A stretch of 37,919 nucleotides of DNA from Odoribacter sp. UBA944 (lineage in GTDB: Bacteria; Bacteroidota; Bacteroidia; Bacteroidales; Marinifilaceae). Below the pieces are notes generated by a model that made no database searches, had not been told where the DNA came from, and saw only the letters and a list, made by a program, of their open reading frames with translations. Shown piece after piece: positions 7,687-13,657 of the stretch; within the stretch, counting starts at the first letter, position 1, and every line of letters begins with the position of its first letter. The stretch covers positions 3,393 to 41,311 of the forward strand of contig DBDA01000032.1 of the NCBI GenBank assembly GCA_002293375.1, written 5' to 3'. Position numbers and translations under genes: made by a program.

Positions 7687-8994
7687 TTATTTGCTGACAA
7701 AGTGGAAGTGGCTGCCAAAGCGCTCAAAAGCGGCTTGGTCCAATTCCGCCCGGTGGTCGGGGTGTGCAATGCCGATAATGGCTTTGGCCCGCTCCTGCAA
7801 CGTTTTTCCGTAGAGGTCTGCCGCCCCGAATTCCGTTACTACGTAGTGCACGTCGAAACGGGTGGTCACTACGCCGGCGCCGTTGAGCAGGGTGGGCGTG
7901 ATTTTGCTGACCCCTTTGGCCGTTACGGCCGGCATGGCGATGATCGGTTTTCCACCCACGCTGGCAGCCGCTCCCCGGATAAAATCGAGCTGCCCGCCGC
8001 ATCCGCTGTAAAATTTACACCCGATGGAGTCGGCGTTCACCTGTCCGGTGAGGTCGATGGAGAGGGCGGAATTGATCGCCGTCATTTTGGGTTGTTGGGC
8101 AATGATGAACGGGTCGTTGGTGTACCCTACATCCATCATGGCGACGGCCGGATTGTCGTCGATAAAGTCGTATACCTCTTTGGAGCCCATCAGGAAGGTG
8201 GAAACCAGTTTCCCTTTGTCGAATTTTTTGTTCAGGTTGTTCACGACCCCTTTGTAGTAGAGGGGAAGAACCCCGTCGGCGAACATTTCGGTGTGGATTC
8301 CGAGGTTTTTGTGGTTGCCCAGTTGGGAGAGTACGGCGTTGGGGATGGCCCCGATGCCCATTTGCAGGGTGGCCCCGTCCTCGATCAATTCAGCGCAGTG
8401 CTTCCCGATCCGGATGTCCTGTTCCGAGAGGTGGGCCTGGTGCGCTTCGATGAGCGGCGTGTTGTCTTCGCAAAAGATGTCGATGTCCGACAGTTTGATC
8501 ATGGCGTCGCCCCACGCCCTTGGAACGTTGGGGTTGATCACGGCGATGACGGTCTTAGCCGTCTGTACGGCCGCCAGGGTGGCGTCCACGGAGGTTCCCA
8601 TGGATACGTATCCGTGTTTGTCCGGCGGGCACACTTGTATCATGGCCACGTCTACCGGGGTCACGCCGCTGCGGACCAGTTTCTGGGTTTCGCTCAAGTG
8701 TACGGGGATGTAGTCCGCCCACCCTTCCTGGGTCGGTTTGCGGACATTTCCGCCTACGAAAAAGGATTCCAACTGGAATACGCCTTCAAATTCCTGTTCG
8801 GCATAGGGAGCGCTCCCTTCTGTGTGCAGGTGTTGCACTTTGACATTTTTCAGTTCCCCGGTCCTTCCCCGGGCGCAGAGCGCCTGGATCAAGCCCTGCG
8901 GAGCGCAGGCAACGCTGTGTAAATGGATCCGGTTCCCGGATTTTACCACTTTGACGGCTTCTTCGAATGATACTGTTTTAATACCTTGGTACAT
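7687..8994 (-). CDS. Acetyl-CoA hydrolase/CoA-transferase (acetate:acyl-CoA transferase type)
   Basis: A 435-aa class I CoA-transferase of the acetyl-CoA hydrolase / 4-hydroxybutyrate or succinate CoA-transferase group. LGIHTEMFADG carries Glu236, in the position of the catalytic glutamate that forms the glutamyl-CoA intermediate. QMGIGAIPNAVL is the oxyanion loop, and GCGGQLDFIRGAAAS and TEFGAADLYGKTL are C-terminal family signatures. It would move CoA between acetate and a dicarboxylic or hydroxy acid during fermentation. I use the ATG at 8994: the open frame runs to 9060, but the putative promoter at 9050-9057 lies inside that extension. Confidence 0.88.
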   Translation of the reverse strand: MYQGIKTVSFEEAVKVVKSGNRIHLHSVACAPQGLIQALCARGRTGELKNVKVQHLHTEGSAPYAEQEFEGVFQLESFFVGGNVRKPTQEGWADYIPVHLSETQKLVRSGVTPVDVAMIQVCPPDKHGYVSMGTSVDATLAAVQTAKTVIAVINPNVPRAWGDAMIKLSDIDIFCEDNTPLIEAHQAHLSEQDIRIGKHCAELIEDGATLQMGIGAIPNAVLSQLGNHKNLGIHTEMFADGVLPLYYKGVVNNLNKKFDKGKLVSTFLMGSKEVYDFIDDNPAVAMMDVGYTNDPFIIAQQPKMTAINSALSIDLTGQVNADSIGCKFYSGCGGQLDFIRGAAASVGGKPIIAMPAVTAKGVSKITPTLLNGAGVVTTRFDVHYVVTEFGAADLYGKTLQERAKAIIGIAHPDHRAELDQAAFERFGSHFHFVSK

Positions 8995-9049
8995 AGCTGT
9001 TTTATTTGTCTTTCTGTTGTTATAAAATGAGTTATCGGATGAAAACATG

Positions 9050-9057
9050 CGAAGGTA
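9050..9057 (-). promoter_or_regulatory. Putative -7 element of the CoA-transferase gene
   Basis: The minus strand reads TACCTTCG, a good TAnnTTTG-type element, 55 bp upstream of the chosen start. No clear -33 TTTG is seen at the expected distance. Confidence 0.45.
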
Positions 9058-9102
9058 CACAAATTTTTAGTATTTTAGTTGCTTTGAAAAACGGAACAAC
9101 AG

Positions 9103-9636
9103 ATGGAGCAGGAAATTTTAGGGATCGGATCCCGTGTGAAGCACCGGGAGTATGGTGCCGGTGTCGTGATACAGGTGAAAACCAAAAGCTACCTGATCAC
9201 TTTTATGGAGTACGGGAACAGAGAGATCCTGAAAAGTTACGACGGTCTGGAGATCATCGACCTGCTGGAGGATCCGGACGATCTGGTCAGTTTTGAAGCG
9301 ATGGAACACACCCTGGTCAAGATCCTCCGCCAATTTTCGGACATTACCGAAACCGTTCCCATCGCGGAAAAATGGTCCGGCGGTATGCTGATCCTGAAAC
9401 CTTCGAATCCGGAACTGAAGCCGTACGAAATGCCGATCGCCACCTTTTTCAATAAGATCATCCTGATCCGCGACCGACTGCGGGTATTGGAACAGAAGGT
9501 TAATACCAGCAGCATCAGCAACGAGGAGAAGCTGGTTTTGCAGCAGTACATCACCCGTTCCTACGGCAGCCTGACTTCTTTTAATATTCTGTTCAAGAAC
9601 AAGTCGGAAGGTTTTACGGGTGAGGGGGGAAAATGA
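9103..9636 (+). CDS. Unknown protein with Tudor/SH3-like N-terminal domain
   Basis: A 177-aa soluble protein. The first 45 residues (IGSRVKHREYGAGVVIQVKT..., then ITFMEYGNREI) resemble the small Tudor-like barrel at the end of UvrD/PcrA helicases, where the pattern is G-x-x-V-x-H-x-x-F/Y-G-x-G-x-V. That domain mediates protein contacts, for example with RNA polymerase. The rest is helical (FFNKIILIRDRLRVLEQKVN, then EEKLVLQQYITRSYGSLTSF) and I do not recognise it. The gene is transcribed away from the CoA-transferase and ends at a convergent terminator. Function unknown. Confidence 0.75.
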   Translation: MEQEILGIGSRVKHREYGAGVVIQVKTKSYLITFMEYGNREILKSYDGLEIIDLLEDPDDLVSFEAMEHTLVKILRQFSDITETVPIAEKWSGGMLILKPSNPELKPYEMPIATFFNKIILIRDRLRVLEQKVNTSSISNEEKLVLQQYITRSYGSLTSFNILFKNKSEGFTGEGGK

Positions 9637-9675
9637 CAGAACCCAGGCGGGAATGCCTGAGTCCTGTTGTTTTAA
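9636..9675. terminator. Convergent terminator
   Basis: A 13-bp stem (9636-9648 with 9655-9667, two mismatches) with core CCAGGC/GCCTGA and a 6-nt loop begins at the last base of the stop codon. It is followed by TGTTTT on the plus strand. It separates the plus-strand unknown gene from the minus-strand lipoprotein gene. Confidence 0.6.
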
Positions 9676-9693
9676 GTGTCCGGAGAGGAAGGA

Positions 9694-10413
9694 TTATTTC
9701 TTTGTCTCTTCGTCTTTTTTGATGCGGGTGACCTCTTTGTGACCGTCTTCTTTGACTTTGATCACTTCTTCGTTCTTTTTCTCTTTGTCTTTTAATACTT
9801 CTTTGTGACCGTCCACTTTGGTTTTCAGCACCTCTTTGTGTTCGTTCTCTTTTTCTTTGATGAAGTCCCGGATCCCCTCTTCATGGGCTTTCAGCACTTC
9901 TTTGTGCGGACTCTCTTTCAGTTTCAGCACTTCCCGGGTTCCTTCGGCCGTTCTTCTGCGCATTACCTCTCTTTCGTGGCCCCCTGTGCCAAGTCTCCAG
10001 GCATCGTCCACTTTTACCAGGTCGTAATCCATGTGCTCCACATCTCCGTTGTTGTAGGTCGTTTTTACGGAAACCTGCGCGTTCTTCCCGTCGGCGGTTA
10101 CTTTTTCGGTAGCAACTGCCACATCTTTCACACCACCTTTGGCCTTCACCACCGGTTCTATGTGTTTTTTAACGGCAGCAGCGTGTTGCACTTTCTGTTC
10201 CCGGGGGAGGGGCGCAGGCTTGGCCGTTTTCACCGTTCCCGAAACGGGTTCTACAAAAACGATCCCTTCCACAAAACGATCGTAATCCCCTTTTACCAGA
10301 CTTTCGGTATGGGCTTTAGCCACCTCTCCGGGCGATGAACTCTTATCCGATTTGCAATTTGCAAACAATACAAGTGCGAGTGCACAGGTTCCTAAATAGA
10401 TCAATTTTCTCAT
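9694..10413 (-). CDS. Lipoprotein with DUF4878-like domain and 11-residue repeat tail
   Basis: A 239-aa protein. MRKLIYLGTCALALVLFANC is a lipoprotein signal with lipid-modified Cys20, so it is anchored in the envelope. Residues about 28-145 resemble the NTF2-like DUF4878 domain (GEVAKAHTESLVKGDYDRFV; VSVKTTYNNGDVEHMDYDLVK; AWRLG). Residues 159-235 are seven consecutive units of exactly 11 residues, with consensus HKEVLKxKEDG (for example HKEVLKAHEEG, HKEVLKTKVDG, HKEVLKDKEKK, HKEVTRIKKDE). This predicts a long, highly charged hendecad coiled coil. The gene has its own promoter. Function unknown; a spacer or scaffold reaching from the membrane is plausible. Confidence 0.8.
   Translation of the reverse strand: MRKLIYLGTCALALVLFANCKSDKSSSPGEVAKAHTESLVKGDYDRFVEGIVFVEPVSGTVKTAKPAPLPREQKVQHAAAVKKHIEPVVKAKGGVKDVAVATEKVTADGKNAQVSVKTTYNNGDVEHMDYDLVKVDDAWRLGTGGHEREVMRRRTAEGTREVLKLKESPHKEVLKAHEEGIRDFIKEKENEHKEVLKTKVDGHKEVLKDKEKKNEEVIKVKEDGHKEVTRIKKDEETKK
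9709..9939 (-). repeat. 33-bp tandem coding repeat (seven 11-aa units)
   Basis: The seven 11-residue units of the lipoprotein tail are encoded here as 33-bp periods. GTTCTTTT/ACCTCTTTGTG-like blocks recur on the plus strand. The nucleotide copies have diverged while the protein period is exact, so the repeat is old and selected at the protein level, not a recent slippage expansion. Confidence 0.75.
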
Positions 10414-10455
10414 TTTCTTTTGATGTTTAGTTGTAAGTTAATAATACCAACTAAA

Positions 10456-10463
10456 CGAAAATA
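10456..10463 (-). promoter_or_regulatory. Putative -7 element of the repeat-tail lipoprotein gene
   Basis: TATTTTCG on the minus strand, 42 bp upstream of the ATG. A TTTG occurs about 24 bp further upstream, slightly beyond the ideal distance. Confidence 0.4.
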
Positions 10464-10532
10464 GAGGGATATGGTTACTCCCGTACACAAAAGAGACGTA
10501 AAAATGCAATTGTATTTTGAAATATTTAAGAT

Positions 10533-12047
10533 TTATATCGTTTCTGTTCCAGTAGAGGCTTTGTCGGTTTTCCGCAGTCGTTCCGCCTCTCTCTGCAGGG
10601 TTGCTTTGTTAAAACCACATTTCTCCGCGATCCCTTCTCCGCATTGCGGATCGCACAGGTAGAAACGGGCAGCTACCCGCAACCGGACCGGCTCCGGAAC
10701 CCCAGCCATCTCGTCCACGATGTTCTGAACGGTACGCTGCTTTTCGTCTTCGGGGAGCAGCCGGAACAGGTCTCCGGGTTGTGTATAGTAATCCGGATCC
10801 ACCCGGTGGTCGTATATGCCGGCGGCTCCTTCCAAAGCCAACGGCGGCTCTTTGTAATTCCGGTCTTCCACCGGACCGCCAAGACTGTTCGGTTCGTAGT
10901 TTACCGCTCCGCCCCCGTTGCCGTCCGTCCGCATCAAACCGTCCCGGTGGTAGTTGTGTGCCGGAATTTTCGGCCGGTTCACGGGAATGTTTTCAAAATT
11001 GATCCCTAAGCGGTAACGGTGGGCGTCACCGTAAGCAAACAGGCGTCCCTGCAACATCCTGTCGGGCGAAAAACCGATCCCCGGAACGTGGTTGGCCGGA
11101 TTAAAGGCGGCCTGTTCGATGTCGGCAAAATAGTTCTCCGGATTCCGGTTCAGCTCCATCACTCCTACTTCGATCAGCGGATAATCTTTGTGGCTCCACA
11201 CTTTTGTCAGGTCAAAAGGGTTGAAACGGTATTTGGGAGCATCCTTTTCCGACATGATTTGAATGAACAGTTTCCATTTCGGGTACGCTCCTTTCTCAAT
11301 GTGTTCGTACAGATCCCGCTGTGAATATTCCCGATCTTTTCCGACAATTTCCGCTGCTTCGGCGCTTGTAAAGTTGGCTATTCCCTGCTGGGTCCTAAAA
11401 TGAAATTTTACCCAATGCCGCTTGTTTTTGGAATTGATAAAGCTGTAAGTATGGCTGCCGAATCCGTGCATCTGTCGCAGGTTTTTCGGAATGCCCCGGT
11501 CGCTCATCAGGATCATCACCTGGTGCAAGGATTCGGGACTCAATGACCAGAAATCCCACTTAGCCGTGTTGCTGCGCATGTTGTCCCTGGGATCCCGCTT
11601 CTGCGTGTGGATAAAATCGGGAAATTTCAAGGGATCCCGGATAAAAAATACCGGTGTGTTGTTTCCGACCAGATCCCAGTTCCCTTCGTCCGTATAAAAC
11701 TTGAGGGCAAATCCTCGCACATCCCGTTCGGTATCGGCGGCTCCCCGTTCGCCTGCCACCGTCGAAAAACGGGCCAGCATTTCGGTCTTTTTTCCTATTT
11801 TCGAAAAAATGGAGGCTTTGGTGTAACGGGTAATATCGTGGGTAACAGTAAAGGTCCCGAAAGCGCCGGAACCTTTGGCATGTACGACCCGTTCCGGTAT
11901 CCTCTCCCGGTTAAAATGGCCAAGTTTTTCCAGGAACCACACGTTTTGCAACAAAGCCGGCCCCCGTTCACCCGCCGTTTGGATATTCTGGTTATCTTCT
12001 ACCGGTTTGCCCGCGTCTGTCGTTAAGCGTTTTTTATTCTTTTCCAT
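10533..12047 (-). CDS. katA: Catalase (monofunctional, haem-containing)
   Basis: A 504-aa clade-3-like small-subunit catalase that dismutates hydrogen peroxide. RVVHAKGSGAFGTF carries the distal His56; NWDLVGNNTPVFFIRDP carries the distal Asn; RLFAYGDAHRYRLG carries the proximal haem-ligand Tyr. RFSTVAGERGAADTERDVRG is the family signature. Length is normal and no signal peptide is present, so it is cytoplasmic. I start at the ATG at 12047 (MEKNKKRLTTDAG), since the upstream 14 codons do not match catalases. With the Dps-like ferritin at 26.9 kb it suits an anaerobe that meets oxygen. No clear promoter was found. Confidence 0.95.
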   Translation of the reverse strand: MEKNKKRLTTDAGKPVEDNQNIQTAGERGPALLQNVWFLEKLGHFNRERIPERVVHAKGSGAFGTFTVTHDITRYTKASIFSKIGKKTEMLARFSTVAGERGAADTERDVRGFALKFYTDEGNWDLVGNNTPVFFIRDPLKFPDFIHTQKRDPRDNMRSNTAKWDFWSLSPESLHQVMILMSDRGIPKNLRQMHGFGSHTYSFINSKNKRHWVKFHFRTQQGIANFTSAEAAEIVGKDREYSQRDLYEHIEKGAYPKWKLFIQIMSEKDAPKYRFNPFDLTKVWSHKDYPLIEVGVMELNRNPENYFADIEQAAFNPANHVPGIGFSPDRMLQGRLFAYGDAHRYRLGINFENIPVNRPKIPAHNYHRDGLMRTDGNGGGAVNYEPNSLGGPVEDRNYKEPPLALEGAAGIYDHRVDPDYYTQPGDLFRLLPEDEKQRTVQNIVDEMAGVPEPVRLRVAARFYLCDPQCGEGIAEKCGFNKATLQREAERLRKTDKASTGTETI

Positions 12048-12126
12048 AAAAATCGTAAAATTTAATCCTTTATAAACAGGAAACGACATTTCGGCAAAAA
12101 GGTTCCAAACCTGCAGAAAAATCTAC

Positions 12127-12160
12127 AAAAATACCCGGATCGGCCGATCCGGGTATTTTT
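12127..12160 (-). terminator. Intrinsic terminator of the GH92-GH29 operon
   Basis: A perfect 34-bp palindrome: AAAAATACCCGGATC, GGCC centre, then the exact complement ending in TTTTT. It lies 23 bp past the fucosidase stop and shields the catalase gene from read-through. Being symmetrical, it can work in both directions. Confidence 0.88.
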
Positions 12161-12182
12161 GTTCCATTATCCGGGAGAGGGT

Positions 12183-13652
12183 TTAACGGGAAACGACAGC
12201 TTGTTCGAGCGCTCTGTATACTGCTATGCGGTTCAGCACGGGAGCTGCCAATGCTTCGTCGATCCGCACCCGTACCCCGGAAGCGGTTACGGCCGGAAAA
12301 CGGAGGATCCGTTTGTAGCCGATGGTGGTTGCTTCGGTCAGTTTTTCCCAAGCTCCCGCCGCCCCGCGTATTTCTACGGTGAAACGGGCCACCCGCTGGC
12401 CGAGCGGGATGTACTCCTGCAACAGGAGCCGGTTGAAGGTCTGTTCGGAAGGGAGGGAGAGTTCCAGCCACGCCGTCTGCTCGCCGTCGTCCGTGGCCCA
12501 ATAGGTATCGTAATCGTCGCTAAGGACATTGGCCGCCCGGTAACGGGAGGAGTTCCCCCGCACGGAAGAGGCGGAAGCCCCGGCCCCCTGCGCCAGATCT
12601 GTTTGAAACGAAGCGGCGATGTGATCCCGGAACTCCATCAGCCGGGCGGAGTCGTTGGGGTGGATCCGGCCCCGCCGGTCGGGCGGCACATTCAGCAACA
12701 GATTGGAGTTTCTGCCAATGGATGTATAGTAGATATCTGTCAGCTGCTCTAAACTTTTCACCCGGTCGTCGGTGGAGGGGCTGTAAAACCAGCCCGGACG
12801 TATCGATACGTCCGTTTCTGCCGGCACCCAAGCCTGTCCGCCCCGGTTACCGCTGTTCAGTACATGCGACGAAGGCGCTCCCAGCCCGGGCGTAAATCCG
12901 GCTGTATCCAGGGTGGACCAGTTGGTCTCCCCGGCAACTCCCCGCTCGTTCCCCATCCAGCGACATCCGGGGCCGACATCGCTGAAAATAACCAACTCCG
13001 GATTGAACGACAAAACGGTTTGGCGGAACAGCTCCCAATCGTACTCCTGTTTGCGTCCGGCCGGCCCCTCCCCGCACGCTCCGTCGAACCACTGTTCAAA
13101 GATCTCGTTCCCGCCATATTGGGTATAGACCTCTTGCAAGGTGCCGGCAAATATCCGGTTGTATCCGGGGGTTCCGTAGGCCGGATGGTTCCGGTCCCAA
13201 GGCGACAGGTAGACCCCGAATTTCAGGCCGTACTCCCGGCAGGCGTCGCTCAACTCCCGGAGTACATCCCCCTTCCCCTCTTTCCAGCCGCTCTCCCGGA
13301 CGGTGTGAGTGCTGTATTGGCTGGGCCACAGGCAAAAGCCGTCGTGGTGCTTGGCGGTGAGGATGATCCCTTTCATCCCTGCATTCCGGGCAGTTTCGAC
13401 CCATTGCCGGCAATCCAATGCCGTCGGCCGGAATACCTGCGGATCCTCTTTGCCGTCCCCCCACTCCACGTCGGTAAAGGTATTGGGGCCGAAATGGACA
13501 AACATGTAGTACTCCATCTTTTGCCACTCCAACTGCGCGGGAGTCGGCACAGGCCCGTAAGGCGACGGGGGAGCTACGGCGGTACAGGCGCCGAACAAAG
13601 CACCGAACAACAAACTTCCGGCCAAAAGCGTTAGAACCATCTCTTTTTTCAT
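12183..13652 (-). CDS. Alpha-L-fucosidase (GH29) with C-terminal discoidin-like domain, lipoprotein
   Basis: A 489-aa protein. Its lipoprotein signal ends LLFGALFGAC (lipidated Cys23), so it is on the periplasmic side or cell surface. The GH29 barrel follows: MFVHFGPNTFTDVEWGDG (51-67), ILTAKHHDGFCLWPSQYSTH (97-116), KFGVYLSPWDRN, and EQWFDGACGEG, where Asp190 aligns with the catalytic nucleophile. Residues about 355-475 look like an F5/8 type C (CBM32-like) carbohydrate-binding domain (NVLSDDYDTYWATDDGEQT; WLELSLPSEQTFNRLLLQE). The domain make-up suggests the GH29-B group, active on branched alpha-1,3/4-fucosides, but that is inference. It starts 5 bp after the GH92 stop. Confidence 0.92.
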   Translation of the reverse strand: MKKEMVLTLLAGSLLFGALFGACTAVAPPSPYGPVPTPAQLEWQKMEYYMFVHFGPNTFTDVEWGDGKEDPQVFRPTALDCRQWVETARNAGMKGIILTAKHHDGFCLWPSQYSTHTVRESGWKEGKGDVLRELSDACREYGLKFGVYLSPWDRNHPAYGTPGYNRIFAGTLQEVYTQYGGNEIFEQWFDGACGEGPAGRKQEYDWELFRQTVLSFNPELVIFSDVGPGCRWMGNERGVAGETNWSTLDTAGFTPGLGAPSSHVLNSGNRGGQAWVPAETDVSIRPGWFYSPSTDDRVKSLEQLTDIYYTSIGRNSNLLLNVPPDRRGRIHPNDSARLMEFRDHIAASFQTDLAQGAGASASSVRGNSSRYRAANVLSDDYDTYWATDDGEQTAWLELSLPSEQTFNRLLLQEYIPLGQRVARFTVEIRGAAGAWEKLTEATTIGYKRILRFPAVTASGVRVRIDEALAAPVLNRIAVYRALEQAVVSR

Positions 13653-13657
13653 CTCAT

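Noticed and set aside
7684..8922. 412-codon plus-strand frame opposite the CoA-transferase gene
   Set aside because: The minus-strand protein carries clear CoA-transferase motifs, so this is an antisense shadow in GC-rich DNA.
10533..12089. Catalase start at 12089 (14 codons longer)
   Set aside because: The extra residues MSFPVYKGLNFTIF do not match catalases, and the ATG at 12047 gives the usual N-terminus.
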